Source: Ananas comosus (taxonomy: Eukaryota > Streptophyta > Magnoliopsida > Poales > Bromeliaceae). Taken from it: DNA of 64,000 nucleotides. Numbering within the stretch: the first letter of the stretch is position 1; every line of letters starts with the position of its first letter. Positions 10,430-23,409 of the stretch are shown in pieces. A program made the translations under genes and the position numbers. The DNA is taken from assembly GCF_001540865.1 (NCBI RefSeq), contig NC_033626.1:372001-436000 (forward strand), in the 5' to 3' direction. Below the pieces are notes generated by a model that was not told the origin of the DNA, did no database searches, and saw only the letters and a program-made list of their open reading frames with translations.

Positions 10430-13400
10430 TCAGAAGGACGAATCTGGCGTCGAGCACGACTCGCTGGCGTCGCCGCTGTGCTTCGCGAGGTCTTCCTTGA
10501 GGAGGGTGATCTCGTGGGCGACGTCGACCATGGTCGGCCTCCTCGAAGGCGAGAACTGCGTGCACACGAGTCCGAGCTCGACGAGCTCGAACATGACGTC
10601 CCACGCGAGCTTCTGGTAGCTCAGCGAGTCGGCAAAGGAAGGCGACCGCCGGAGCGGCGCCTGCGAGATGATGGACTCAATGTCATGTGGGTAGTGATGC
10701 TTCACCCACTCATGCAACGTGAGCCCCTCATGGAACACTACGTTTGTTGGTCTCTTCCCTGTGATCAGCTCCAGTACCAGAACCCCAAAGCTGTATACAT
10801 CACCTTGTATTGAAGGATTGCCTCCTAACCCATATTCTGCATGCAATCAACAATTTGCCTCTCATTAAAAGCTGATATCAAAGAGAGAAATATCAAAGTA
10901 TATGAATGCATGCATGTATACGTGTGTGTGTGTGTATATATATATGTGTGTACGTACCTGGTGCAATGTAACCAACTGATCCTTGTAACAATCCTGTGAT
11001 AGAATTGTATGGGGTAGAATGATCATGAGTGATGCTACCATTGCTCTCATCTCCTGCCTCTCTCATGAGGCGCGCGATCCCGAAATCGGAGACGACCGCG
11101 CGCATGTCGTCGTCGAGGAGAACGTTGCTCGGCTTGAGGTCGCAGTGCACAACCCTAACAGGAGAATAGTGGTGCAAGTAGGCCATCCCCTCGGCTACAT
11201 CACTTATGATGTTCAGAAGCTGATTCAAGTGTAGGCCGCGGCTCGGCCCTTCCGACGGATAGAGGTAGCTCTCGAGGCTCCCCTTCGGCATCAGTGGAAG
11301 CACGAGCGCCTTAAAATCCGGTCGGCTACATGTTGTTATCACCCTGATCAAGTTCCTGTGCCTGGTCCTCTTTAGGACCTGGCATTCTCGCTCGAAGCTT
11401 CCGGAAATCTCCGCGCCATTCTTCGGGTCCAAGACTTTCACCGCAACCCTCGTTTGGTCGCGGAGGACTCCTTTGTAAACCAGCCCGAATCGCCCCGCCC
11501 CGATCAGCGTCGAGTCGGCGAAGCCTCTCGTGGCTTCGACGAGCTCGCGGTGCGAGATCCTTCGGTGTTCTTTCTCCTTATTGCTCTCTTCAGAATCGAC
11601 TAGTATCTGCCGCTTAAAGGTCAGGAGGCGAGTCGACTTTGCTCGCAGCCTAACTACCGCCGGATACAGGAAGAGAAAGAGAACGCACGGCGTGCCGATT
11701 AAGGTTAGAACTATAGGCAGGATCGCGGACCGACGCACACGCACTCTCGTCGAGCCGCATGAATCGACGCCCGCGATAGAGCTGCATAAACCCGAGTTCC
11801 CGAGAAAGGAATCCGCGGAGAGGGAGGAGAAAACTCCTCCATTTGGTATCACTCCTGAGAAGTTGTTGTAGGAGATGTTCAGCTGCCGGAGAGAATCGGA
11901 AGCTTGTAGAGACTGCGGAATGGCTCCCACCAATCCATTCGCCGACAAGTCGAGCACACGGAGGTACGGTAAAGCACCTATCGAGCTCGGGAGAGCGCCT
12001 CGAAGTGAATTCCCCGAGAGGTTGAGGTACTCGAGCGCGATGCAGCCTCCGAGCTGCGGAGGAATCACGCCCGAGAGATTGTTCGACGACAAATCTAATG
12101 CCAATATCATGTCCATCTTGCTCAGCTCCAGGGGAATCGGCCCTTCTAGCAAGTTGCTAGACAAATTGAGAAACAGTTTGAGGCTACTAAGAGCTGCTAC
12201 ATCAGCAGGGATTATGCCACTTAACCTATTGTGAGAGAGATCTAAGATCTCCAGGTTCATGCAATTCCCTAAACTCGGGGGTATAGCACCTGAGAGCATG
12301 TTGTTGTGAAGCATCAGCCTCCTGAGCTGTGTGAGATTCGCGAAAGTGTCCGGTATCGTAGCCGAGAGCTGGTTTCCAGAGAAATCGACGAGACCCAAGT
12401 GGGGGATTTCGCCGAGGGACGGCGGTATCTCGCCGGCGAGAAAGTTGTTCAGCAAGTAGACCCTCTCGAGCTTCCGCAGCCGCGATATCTCCGGCGGGAT
12501 CGACCCGTTCAAGTAGTTGTTGGACAGGTTCAGGTAGGTGAGGTTGACGAGGTTCGATATGTTCACAGGGATCGGCCCGGAGATGAAGTTCTCTTCCAGA
12601 TCGAGCTGGCGAAGGTTCGGTGAGAGCTCGCCGACGGACGGCGGGATCGCCCCGCCGAGGCCGTTCCCCGCGAGTTCAAGCTCCTGCAGCTGAGTGCAGT
12701 TCCGTAAGGACGCGAAGAACGGCTCGAGGTTCGTGTTCCCCGCGCCGCTCGAGAAGTTGTTGTACGAGAGGTAGAGGTACTGAAGCCGCGGCGTCTTGTC
12801 GAAGATATCCGACGGGAGCTCTCCGGAGAGGAAATTCGACTCCGTGTCGACCCATTCAAGCATCGAGGAGTTGGAAAGCGCGGGCGGGATCGGGCCGTCC
12901 AAGTTGTTCGACCAGAGTAGGAGAAACCTCAGGTCGGCAAGCCGGCATTGCGCGGAGTAAGGGATCTCCCCGGCGAGGGAGTTGTTCGAGAGATCGACGT
13001 ACTGCAGTGAGCTGCAGTTGCAGAAGAGGGTGCCCGGAATCCGCTCCGAAAGGCGGTTCCCACCCAAGTCGAGGTAGACGAGTCTGCGGAGGAGGCCGAG
13101 CTCTGTGGGGACGGGCCCTGAAAGGAGGTTATTTGCGAGGCTGAGCTGCTTGAGCCGCGAGAGGGCGCCGAGCTCCGCGGGGATGCCTCCGGTGAGGAAG
13201 TTGTTGGAGAGGTCGAGCACGGCGAGGAAGGAGAGGTTGGCGACAGCGGGGGTGATCGCGCCACGGAGCCCTTGGCCGGTGAGGACGAGCTGCAAGACAC
13301 GGCGCTTAGTCAGGTGGCAGGTGACGCCGGTCCAACCGCAGACGTCTGGGGAGCCCCAGTCATCGATTTGGCCACCGTCGGAGATGCTGGCGCGAAAGGC

Positions 13401-13508
13401 GAGGAGCGCAGCGCGGTCGCGGGATTGGCCAGGGACAGGAGCGACGACAGCGGCGGCGACGGTGGCGAATCGGAAAAAGAGGAGGACGAGGATCAGGGAC
13501 GTGAACAT
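10430..13508 (-). CDS. LRR receptor-like serine/threonine kinase, At2g24130-like (non-RD)
   Basis: Two exons, 13508-10958 and 10836-10430, join in phase 1 (G|AA gives Glu851 of the APE motif) to give 985 residues, close to the usual length. Order: signal peptide (1-20), LRR N-terminal cap with paired Cys (about 31-65), about twenty extracellular LRRs (to about 570), membrane helix (about 594-620), kinase (about 660-960). The kinase has the glycine loop GAGRFG (670-675), Lys691 in VAVK, HCDLKPSN (788-795) and DFG (808-810). Cys before the catalytic Asp makes it a non-RD kinase, a class that in plants is dominated by immune receptors. The ligand is unknown. The gene is convergent with the ASG1-like gene. 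High GC in the LRR part contrasts with the AT-rich flanks. Exon 2 encodes the kinase C-lobe with SFGVLVLELITGKRPT. Confidence 0.9.
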
Positions 13509-14690
13509 GGTTGGTGTATGTTACTGCGACGACGTATGAATCGTATGAGATTGCTACACTGCCGAAATTTTAAGGGCCAGGGAGACGGCGGAGGAGAAAG
13601 AAATGGTGGGTGCCTAACTGCCGTTGACGGGTCCGTTACATTTGGCGCCAAATTTTTGACCTGGGGGCGAAACGGGACACGTGGCGGAGGTCAAATGGTG
13701 CCACGTCGGATGGGTTGCATGAGGAGGCGACGTACACGTCGTATGTAGCGGATCCGTTTCGTTCGCGTTTGGTTGGATTTGGGTGGGATTATGGCGTGGA
13801 TTAGAGGGAGATAATAGTGGATTACAGATACTATTGTTAATTTGATTAATTAGGTAGTTAATTGGCTGGGGACTTAATTAATATTATTGCACGGATATTT
13901 GGTTGGTGGGGTTAGTAGTTTATTCTCGGCGAAAAAATTGTACGGAGACCACCTCGCTATTGGCGATTTTGAATTTGGCCCTCTCAGTTTTAAATTTTTT
14001 TCAATGACATTTTTAATTTTTCTTAATTTCAAATTGACCATTTTATTCAACTAATTAACTTCTAGTTTCTCTCTTGAGAAAAGTGTATATTAATTTGTTA
14101 TAATATTTGTAATGTAATATTACACACTGAAAAAAAAAAAATTTTTTTTTTGTTTTTTCGAATTTTGACATTTCACGTAATGTAATTTTTTCGCAATTAG
14201 ATATGGAGCCTAACATGTGTGTGAATTTGGAGATGACGTGGAAACGTGGAGTGTTGGGTTGGGGATTTGGTTCGGCTACGATTGCGATGGATTAACGAGA
14301 TATAGAAAGAAGATGGTGACTTAATGAAAATAATCCAATTCATTATGACTTAATTTGAATTTAAAATTTTAAATTGGTTTATTCTATAATAAATCCCTCA
14401 AAATTCTCCTTAATTTTTTTTTCTCCATCAATCTTTTCTCTCTTAATCAAAATTTCTTTAGGTATCCCAATTATCCACTTTAATTTTTATTTTAATAATA
14501 AATTAAAATATATTTGGATTATTCGTCATTTTATTTTTTATTCCAATACAGTTTTTTTATTTTTATTCTAATCATGAACCAAACATATTCTAAGGTGTTT
14601 TCGTGTTTGATTCTCCAAAAAATATTCTAAAAACCTAATTTTAGCTGGAAAATTATTTTTTGTTTATTGGGTTTCCAAAAAAAGAACAGG
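13509..14690. other. Upstream region of the receptor kinase; possible large MITE
   Basis: No gene is seen. GTTTGGTTGGATT near 13766 and GAACCAAAC near 14577 could be inverted ends of an element of about 820 bases, but the ends match poorly and no target duplication was found. Confidence 0.3.
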
Positions 14691-14699
14691 TTTATTCTT

Positions 14700-14895
14700 A
14701 AATATATATTAATATCATATATATATATATATATATATATATTTTGAGAAATAGGTAGTGAGCTATTTGCTTCATTCATTAAATAATCTTAAAAAATATG
14801 TTAGTACATGTTTAGGTAACAGACACATATATATTCTTAGTGAAGTACCATTAGTTCATCTAGTAGAATAATTTGGAGTAGTAATGCCCAAAAAG

Positions 14896-14941
<46 letters not shown>

Positions 14942-15000
14942 ATATTAATCATATATATATATATACATATACTCAGAGCATTTTCTAAGTTAAAATATGT
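14700..15000. repeat. AT microsatellite cluster
   Basis: Several (TA)n tracts (about 14717-14741, 14898-14940, 14950-14965) lie within very AT-rich DNA. No coding content. Confidence 0.7.
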
Positions 15001-15680
15001 CAAAATTATTGTGGACACTATTTCAAAATTTGGGCAATTAATGCATGCAATAAATAACGAAGTTCACAATTTTAGTACAGAGATAGTACTCATCAAATTC
15101 TCGTTCTGATATTAGGACCCACTTATATGCAAAAGCATACAAAGAAAGGGAAAAAGAAAAAAAGAAAAACACATGTTAGTGGATCCTAACTAGATAAAAT
15201 ATAGAAAAAAAAAAGAAGAGAAAGGATTTTCCACTGAAAATAACCTTGAGGTAACTAAAGAATTTTAAGCTAATAAGTTGGACCACTTTTTGAGTCAAAC
15301 CATCTTAAAATACCTACACCTTGAAACTACATTTAAAAAAAAAAGAAAAAAAAGAAAAAGTGATGGAACATTTAACAACGAGAATAGCACCACGCCTACT
15401 TTATCTCAACAGTAAATTAGAGTAGAATCAGAGTAGCAACTCATCAAAAAATTTATGCAAATCACAGAATGGAGTGTCGTATTCTGCTTTCGTCTATTCT
15501 TCGATAGAGCGAACATAGCATTATTTGCGGCTAAATTAGGTATTACCTACACAGTGTAAACAATGTTGAAATGCTGCGACCCGAAACTGCTCGAGTTTGG
15601 TATTACCCGCACCCAAAAAGGTCAGCAATGGGGACTTTGCTAAGATCCGGATCTCATAATTTATTTCCTCTTTATATATG

Positions 15681-15682
<2 letters not shown>

Positions 15683-15717
<35 letters not shown>
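15683..15717. repeat. (GA)n microsatellite
   Basis: About 17 uninterrupted GA units, flanked by sequence with no recognised gene. Confidence 0.85.
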
Positions 15718-15719
<2 letters not shown>

Positions 15720-15811
15720 CCCAGGTCTTGTTTTAAAGCAATGTAATCTGAAAGATTGATAACATTGTCGTAGAGCAAAACAAGAGAGAGCATATGATGG
15801 AATAGTAATGA

Positions 15812-16250
15812 GTTCAGCTAGAATACTTTTGAAATTACGAAAGTTTTCGTACTTTCAAATTATTTTTTACGACGGAGAATCGAAAATCAACTTTAGTGTT
15901 ATTAGACATGATTTTCATCATTAAAAGTATATTAAAACTTAAATTTTATGACTTTCCAACATTATTTTCTTAATGAACAAATAATCTCAAAACGGAGTCT
16001 TGATTATGCTCTAGATAGTGCAAAGAATTTTTTATCAAAATTTTATTTTGTTTAAATAGTTCTATACTATTAGTTTTCATAACTAGGCAAATGATATAGA
16101 AAAATTATAAAATTTAGTTTTTACATGCTTTCAGTAATATAGATCATATCTGATAAAACCGATCATCGACTCAGTTGTCCTATCAATTAAAATAATTTGG
16201 AAGCCTAGAAGCGTCCCGGCTTCCGGAAGAATTCTTACTGGACTCCTAAT
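15812..16250. mobile_element. MITE family C, diverged copy
   Basis: The sequence resembles the better-preserved elements at 39079-39622 and 26871-27417. The left part reads CGAAAGTTTTCGTACTTTC. The right part contains an inverted counterpart with ACCGATCATCGACTCAG and a terminal GGCTTCCGGAAG. It has no ORF and is degraded. Confidence 0.45.
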
Positions 16251-17480
16251 TGTTATACAGAAAAGGTGATAAAGTAAAATATATTGTTGATAAGTTTTGA
16301 TTATAATATAATAGTGTGTGATTAGTAATCTTAGGTTAGAAACCTGAGAAAGTACCAGGTGACACGACCACCACTCGTGCCACTTCTCTAGCTAGCCCCT
16401 TCACTTACAACTGGGACATCATAATTAGAGATTAATCATAGTTAATGCTCCATAAGCACTCTGATAATTAAGCTAGCAAATACTAAAGTACCTTTGCCCT
16501 CCAATAACAAGCCATTTAAGTGCACATAATCAAAGAGGCTTAGCATCTAATGAAACTTTGCTTAGTGAGTGACCTCATGAGATGATGATTTTTTTTTCTA
16601 AAAAAAAAACTATGTTATCCTTCTTTTTCCCCAGGAATATAAAATACACCATTATCCTTTCTAGAAGCATATAATAACATCAAACTCAAACATCAAACTC
16701 ATCAAGCACTAAAAGAGTCCTGCAACCACAAACTCACTTGCTTTTGCCTACCCCATTAATGAAAAAGCTTCATGAAAGAAGCTTAAAAAGTTCCCACATT
16801 TTAGTGGTAGGAGTAACAAAGGACAGCCACATGCATTTCATCTTAATTTTCCCCAACTTCCACAAATGTCAGCTAATACATATCCTGGTTATTTATATAA
16901 ATAAGTAACATGCACAGGGAGATCATAAAACTATGCTGTAGCAATATGGGGTGTGCATTTGGGAGGCTATTGTGTGCAGATTAAATCAAAGGACAAATAA
17001 TTTTGTCACTCAAAAGTGCTGCCACTAAAGGAAACAGTAGAGCAAAGATGCACTTTCTAAACATTCCATATACCCTTTTCAGATGTTGAAATGTGACTGA
17101 CACTCACATGTTTTGATGGTATTCAATAGTAGAAACAAAACTTTTTGTGATTGCGTTCTAATCCAGAGTAATGCTGATTTATCAACAACCATCTGAACTT
17201 CCCATGAGAAAAATAGCTCTAAACTTCTCTCTACAATAAATGCAGGTCGGTACACAATAGGCTAAAAAGGCAAATAAACAAGGATAAATCATTTGTATTT
17301 CATTTTCCCTGAATCTTAAGAATGAGGTGTCACAACTCAGTAGTAAACAGTAAAAAAAAGAAAAAAAAAGAATAGTAACAAAAAATTGGATGATGAAGGA
17401 AACATAAGAAGGTGGCTTGTTAAGTATAATAATACCAAATAGCATCTCGAATGCAGAACAGAGGAAACATTTATAGTTGC
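16251..17480. other. Intergenic, nothing recognised
   Basis: AT-rich DNA with no ORF or repeat I can support. Confidence 0.4.
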
Positions 17481-17481
17481 T

Positions 17482-17963
17482 TTATTGAAAGAAAAGTACA
17501 AGATTTTTAGGATATAGTGGCTTTGGCACAAAAATATTCATGTAAAATGAGTAATCAAAGAAAAACAGGGAATGCCCTTCTAGAATGGCATTAAGTAGAA
17601 CAATGTGATAACAGAACCAAAACCACGGCAATCTGCAACGAGCCAACAAAACATGAAAACAATACAACGAAAAAGCAATACAAAGATTAGTAAAGTATGT
17701 TTCAATAGAGAACCTGGCTTTGGTTTGCATCCTTCTGAACCATGATGTTTTTCTTCCTATAGAAATGCACTTCTCTAAAACTTCAGATATTAACTCAGCA
17801 TATTCATAGTAACGCAAATAGACTTTCATTACAGATTGGTAATCATTTTGGGCTTTCAGATTGTTGATACAGCACATGAAAAGTGCCGACATTCTACGGG
17901 ACAATTTTCCTACAGCATTGTAATCTAGCACCTTCAAATATCTCTCAATGATAAATGCTTTTC
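17482..17963 (-). other. Unrecognised open frame downstream of the peroxidase gene
   Basis: A minus-strand frame is open for about 160 codons. Its first half has ordinary protein-like composition, with stretches such as LSRRMSALFMCCINNLKAQN and YLRYYEYAELISEVLEKC (predicted helical). The last 60 residues look like non-coding sequence (Phe/Tyr/Leu-rich). No Met starts the better part and I recognise no family. It could be one exon of an unresolved gene, a gene remnant, or chance. Confidence 0.25.
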
Positions 17964-18543
17964 AGTCACCAGTTGACTATGCACCATAGATTTTATTATC
18001 CATGGACTACTATATTTTCCTTGTTTCGACTACATTATACATGAAGTATATATCATTGAATCCATCATAGTTTAGTCAAAGAGATATAATTAACTGACGG
18101 AATCCCTTAAAGATTCCATTCTAAAAATAGTTTTAAAGTAGGATTGTATAGATCTTAAAAGGAAACACTGAGTATGGCGTAAAACAAGAAAACACCCTCA
18201 CAATACATACAGTACTTTGCGTTAGTAAATCTTATCTGTCAGTAGATGATTTAGAACTTTATGAGGGCATAAAGGATTTCATTGACATGTCAAAACTCTT
18301 GCAGCTCGAAAAGTTTTGCGTTCTCGTAGTTGTACATTATTTATGAAATACATATCAAGCTATTGTGACTGTACTAATACATTGGTGGGCAATAAAATGA
18401 TTTTTTGGTATATAAAAATACTACATAAAGTAAAACTTTCGATGCAGAAGGAAAAAAAAAAGGTAGAACTTTGGATAGACTGAGGTTTCACCAGGAGGCA
18501 AGGGCACATGCAGTATTTACATCCGCAAAGAAACTCCGAGTTC

Positions 18544-20768
18544 CTATGCCGCCAGAAGTTTCTGAATATCCCTCTGTACCACAAAAGAATATACGGAGAG
18601 TTCGTGAGTAGTCATAAATCATAATAAAAGGAAAGTACCTAAATGTACAGAAAAGAACTCAAGAAAGGATGAAGAGATTTCGCCTTCTCTTCCCCTCATG
18701 CATTCGATGGTCGAAAGGTACTGAAATAGTTGTAATAAAATATGAAGTTGCACTGGAAGTCTCATATTACTATGTAACTAGCGCACTCTAAACTATCCTG
18801 GTGCAAATTGAGAAACACAACAATGTAATGAAAGTTCCATAGTTGTCAAGATAGCACCATATATGCAAATTATAATCACCAAGAGCTAGTCGACAAAAAT
18901 CCTGTAAGGTGGATTGTATCATTCCTATTCCATCATGGACCAAGTAATCAATTCTCTCTTCAAGAAATGTTTGATATTAGATCCTACTCCTAGCAAGTCA
19001 GTCACCATCTCAGAACTAGAATAAAGGATATCATGATAATACCCTCTCCTATGTATGAGAAACTTGACACAGGAATGCTGTTAGCAGCACCTTAGAAATA
19101 CCTCATACATTTGTAGAGTTGAAGGTGATTGATTCTGGAATTTTAAAAAAAATTTACAAAAATCAAGATAGTTGATGCGCGTAAAGATCAGGACACACAA
19201 GGCAAAATAAAAGAAGGTCCTTGATCCATAGGACTGCAATAGTTCTGTAATGGAAGCAATGGTTTGCAGGATAGTTACAGGAATGAGTTTACCACCAAGA
19301 AGTAATTTAACAAAAGTTCTTAACCCAAGTCACCTTTTCACGATTGGTGTAGCAGTTAATAAAGATGCAATATCGAAAAGTTATGCATATGGCAGTTTAT
19401 TTATCAAGCATAAGGCATTCCGTGAAGTTTGGTGTGCCATTTATAAGTGAGACAGTCATGTCCTTCTATTTATTTAGTGATTAATTTGCTGCACACTTCT
19501 TTGATCAAGCAAGTTACATTGGAAAGTACTGTCATTGACTCATTTTTAGATATTAAATTTGCACAATAGGCAGGAAAAAGATAATGTTGAACAACTTTGA
19601 AGTCTAAACCACATACCTCGATCTGGAAAGGAGAAGTCGTAGGTGGATATCTCTCCACAACCTTACCATTTTTGTCTACCAAGAACTTCTCAAAGTTCCA
19701 CTTGATTAGATCACCCAAAAATCCTCCAGCACTAGACTTAAGAAACTGATAAATAGGAGCTGTATTTGGTCCATTTACATCAACCTGTTAAAACAAAAGG
19801 GAAGTTTGACAATTTTCAGTCACAGCAAATTAAATGCGCGAATTGTGTGCACTCTTGTGAGGTTATTAAATGGGCTCCAAGTTGAAATACCTTATCAAAA
19901 ATTGGGAATTCTGCTTTGAACCTTGTGCAAGCAAACTGTTTTATTTCTGAGTTTGAACCGGGCTCCTGCCCCCCAAATTGATTGCAAGGAAAAGCCAGAA
20001 TCTCGAATCCTACATTTTAGATTTACCAAACATTTAGCAGCAATATAATCCAGAAAACAAATTAAAACGCCCTAATTGCAGAGAAGTTAAACACTACCTT
20101 GACTCTTGTACTTCTCATAGAGGTGAGAGAGCTCAGTGTAATTTGATGACGTCAACCCACTGTAATTCAAACAAATGCTTATGTCAGATAAAAGGCACCA
20201 AGATAAGAACTATATTGCTAAAGTAGATAATATATCAAAGCCTTCCATGCCGTATTAAGAAATACTAGCAAGCATAGGTAACATTTCAAGAGATAAAATT
20301 ACCACTTTGAAGCAACATTTACAATCAACAAAGCTTTGCCCTTGAATTTGCTGAGAGAAACATCTTTTCCATCAATATCCTGAAAGTAGACAGGAAAATC
20401 TTAAGGAAAACAAACTCAGAAATTAAACATAATTCTCCCGTCATGGAAATCAAAACATCCCGACACATAAAAACCCACGAAGCACAAGAGAACAATGTGG
20501 CGTACCACACACTACCACTCTTGAAATCATAAAATGTTCCTGGGTCCTCAATTAGGGGCTGCGAGTGAGTAATGTCAAAGAAGCAAAAATGTGCTTACAT
20601 CTTTCAAAAATCAAAATGGGATTTCAAAGTCGGCAAAGTGTTCTCTCTAGCAGCTAGGCAAGTTTCAAACTATTTTCTCCTAATTTAGCCTACTTAATCG
20701 TAACAATTGTCTTGTTAAAGTACAGCTGCATCAACCTTTGCTCACATACACACAAGAAAGAAACAAGG

Positions 20769-20801
<33 letters not shown>

Positions 20802-22232
20802 ACTTCTTACTACCATGATGAGTGATGAGCGTGTTTGGTTCGCAATTGGAACTAAGATCAGAAACGGAATTGGAATGTTTAGGAATCAAACTGTGAATGA
20901 CTGATTTCGTCCACGCAATTATTCGACAAGTCGAATAGGAACAGGAATGAATAGTTACCATTCCAATTTGGAATGAGAACGCACTTGCGTCATCTTGACC
21001 ATAATACAACTAAGGGATTAAACAATTCCATTCAATGAAGCTGGAATGGCACTTCCTTTTGACCAAACAGCAAAATGTTTCACTCTGGTTTAAGAAATTC
21101 AGGCCATCATGATTTAAATCCATTTAATTTTAAGATTACGTCAAAGATTAATAAACATCTCCAACTATTACACATTACACATCAAAAAATCCAATCCACC
21201 AAAACAGTAAAGCTAAAAATGAACAGAACCCTCCTCGCAGAGATAAGCCCCTCAACTTCATATATTCTTTTCATGAATGCTCTCTCAACTTTCTTTTTTT
21301 AAAAAAAAAAAATTTGAGTTACTAATATACATTACAACTTTTGTTAAAATTAATAAGCAAAAACGTACAAAACTTATCTAAACTATGGACACAAAACATT
21401 TTGTGTCCGTTATTTGACCTTTCAAAATTTTGATTTTATTATCTAACTTTTTAACTTATTTGATTTGAGTCAATCAACGATACTTTGACTTCAAAATTTA
21501 AGCTAATGACTTACTTCAACGAATTTATAGTTGCAAGAATTATATAAAATATGTGAACTAAATCAGTAAAGACAAATGACATGTTCAAAATTTAAATTCA
21601 AAGTAACATTGACTGACTCAATTAGATATTGGATAGTAAAATTATATTTTTAAAAGGTCGAATAGCAGACTCAAAATAGTCTATAGTTCAGAAGAACTAT
21701 AAGTTTTGTAAGTTTCTACCAATTTGATTACTCTATTAGCTATTATACGTTAAATATTGTTGCTCATTTGCTAAAAAATTGTTTGAAACCATTAAATCTA
21801 ACAAAATCACCAGCGAATACCACAAATTTCTCAACTTTATCAACTAAAATCATTCAAATCAGCAAAAAAAAAAAAAAGAAGAAAAAATCAAAATTTGAAT
21901 AGTGCAAACTAAAAAAATACATAAAATTGAGGGGACCATTCCAGAAACAAAATCCTTACCTTGACGGTGAAATCATAGATACTCTTCTCGGTCGCCGCAG
22001 TAGCATAAGCCACACCGGGACTCCTCCACCTCTTCGACACAAATCTGGGGTTCTGTGGCAACAGGGAGGCGGAAACCCGATCCCAAAAGGGAGATCTCGC
22101 GAGCCCGGTGGCGAATTTAGCCGAGAGGTGTGGGAACGCCGCAAAATGAGAGCTGGGCCGGGCCCCGCCATGGCCGAAGAGGCTCGCAGCGGAGAAGAAG
22201 GTGGCGGAGAAGGCGAGCGTAGACGAAGACAT
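18544..22232 (-). CDS. Glutathione peroxidase (thioredoxin-dependent phospholipid hydroperoxidase type), organellar, six exons
   Basis: Exons: 22232-21960, 20379-20303, 20159-20098, 20009-19891, 19784-19617, 18573-18544, for 729 bases and 242 residues with all phases consistent. Residues 1 to about 75 are Ser/Ala/Arg-rich with few acids, a transit peptide pointing to chloroplast (or dual) targeting. The mature enzyme follows: [19 protein letters not shown], then Cys117 in ASKCGLTSSNY, made by a codon split between exons 2 and 3 (TG|T). [12 protein letters not shown] holds Gln152, FACTRF holds the resolving Cys165, and [11 protein letters not shown] holds Trp206. Plant GPXs use Cys, not selenocysteine, and take electrons mainly from thioredoxin to reduce lipid hydroperoxides. 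The tiny last exon (RDIQKLLAA) lies 1 kb from exon 5; if that intron were retained the tail would differ. Intron 1 holds two MITEs. Confidence 0.9.
20768..20801. repeat. Long poly(A) tract in GPX intron 1
   Basis: A run of more than 30 A (poly(T) on the gene's strand) lies close upstream of the MITE at 20829. It may be the tail of an old retroposed sequence, or simple slippage. Confidence 0.7.
20829..21071. mobile_element. MITE in GPX intron 1 (GTGTTTGGTT-type ends)
   Basis: GCGTGTTTGGTTCGCAATTG at the left is mirrored by GAATGGCACTTCC...GACCAAACAGC at the right, with internal GGAAT-rich inverted matches. It is about 240 bases and non-coding. This end type is common in plant MITEs of the PIF/hAT range; the superfamily is not decided here. 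Confidence 0.55.
21375..21722. mobile_element. MITE family B, copy 2 (in GPX intron 1)
   Basis: The same core as the copies at 3435, 35446 and 51831. The ends are inverted: ACAAAACTTAT at the left and ATAAGTTTTGT at the right. Confidence 0.65.
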
Positions 22233-22841
22233 TTGGGGATTTGGATGATTTGGGGAATTAGGGTTTGGATGGGGAAAGCTAAAAGGATTCGAGAGATCGA
22301 GAGATCGAGAGAGAGAGAGGGCTTCGGGGGAGTGGATTGGGTTCGAGGGATTCGTTCGTTCGATTTAAATTGGAGGGGGTGTGGGGGGAGTCGGGACACG
22401 TGGCACCCCGACAACACGATATCTGTGGAGAGTGGGTGCTAAGGATTGGACAGAAACAAAAAAAAATTAAAAAATAAAAAAATAAATTGAGACCTATTAT
22501 TCAATTTTTATAGTTAATTAAAATTAAAAATCTTATTAAACTCAATTATTTTATTAAATTATTATTTGACCGAGTAATATTTGCTAACAAGTAATTAATG
22601 TTGTTAAATTTGGTGATAATAAATTTTATCCAATTTTTTTATAAAATTTTTTTTATTAAAATTACTTAACTGAACTACTGAAGTGGAGTGGCTATTTCGA
22701 AAACCAAACCTAACAAAAAAACGCCAACATGAATCCCAATCTAAAATTCAGGTTCATATTGGGTACAAACCAAATTCATACCTAAATTTAAATTTATAAG
22801 ATTTTTTATTTTTATAACCGTATTCAAAATTACTTTCGTTT

Positions 22842-23263
22842 AGAGTGTGTTTGGTTGACCATAAAGCATATCAAAAATTATTTTTCGGCTTGAAAAATTA
22901 TTTTTCATATGTTTGTTGACCTGTAAAATATTTTTTTCGAAAAACAATTTTTATAGATTTGATAAAAATGGAATGTTTATGCTTTTCATTGATTTTCGGT
23001 AAAAAAATAAAAACTCAAGCTACGTAAAATTTTTTATATTTTTTCAGTGAAGCAAATAAATATAGATTTTTTGCTTTCAACTAAACAAATTTTGATGAAA
23101 AACTAATTTTTTCTACAAACGAAAGACTACAAAATGTAAAATTTTTATTCCACTAAAAGTTAATTTACGAAAAATTATTTTTCACAATTTTACTATAACT
23201 AAACATAAATTATTTTACGAAAAATTAATTTTCATAATTTTACTTATAGCCAAACATTTCTTA
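22842..23263. mobile_element. MITE, TGTTTGGTT-type, about 420 bases
   Basis: AGAGTGTGTTTGGTTG at the left is mirrored by TAGCCAAACATTTCTTA at the right. Internal AAAAATTATTTTTC blocks are repeated in both orientations. Lies between the divergent GPX and PPR genes. Confidence 0.55.
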
Positions 23264-23409
23264 GTATCGATAAATCTGTCACGACTATTCGTTTCGTTTA
23301 TTTTTTATAAAATAAAATTAATTTAAAATATAAAATAATTAAATTTTAAATATAAAATTTTAAATACCAATCGTCAAAGTGCTGTGACTGAAGATATTAT
23401 GTTGAACGG

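Noticed and set aside
10920..10950. Extension of the LRR kinase exon 1 past 10958
   Set aside because: The frame runs into a GT/TA repeat. A splice donor at 10957 joined to 10836 restores the conserved APE and kinase C-lobe.
12620..13748. Several plus-strand frames opposite the LRR kinase
   Set aside because: Arg/Ser-rich shadows of the LRR coding sequence.
20159..20303. Selenocysteine (TGA) at the GPX active site
   Set aside because: The codon split by the intron is TG|T, cysteine.
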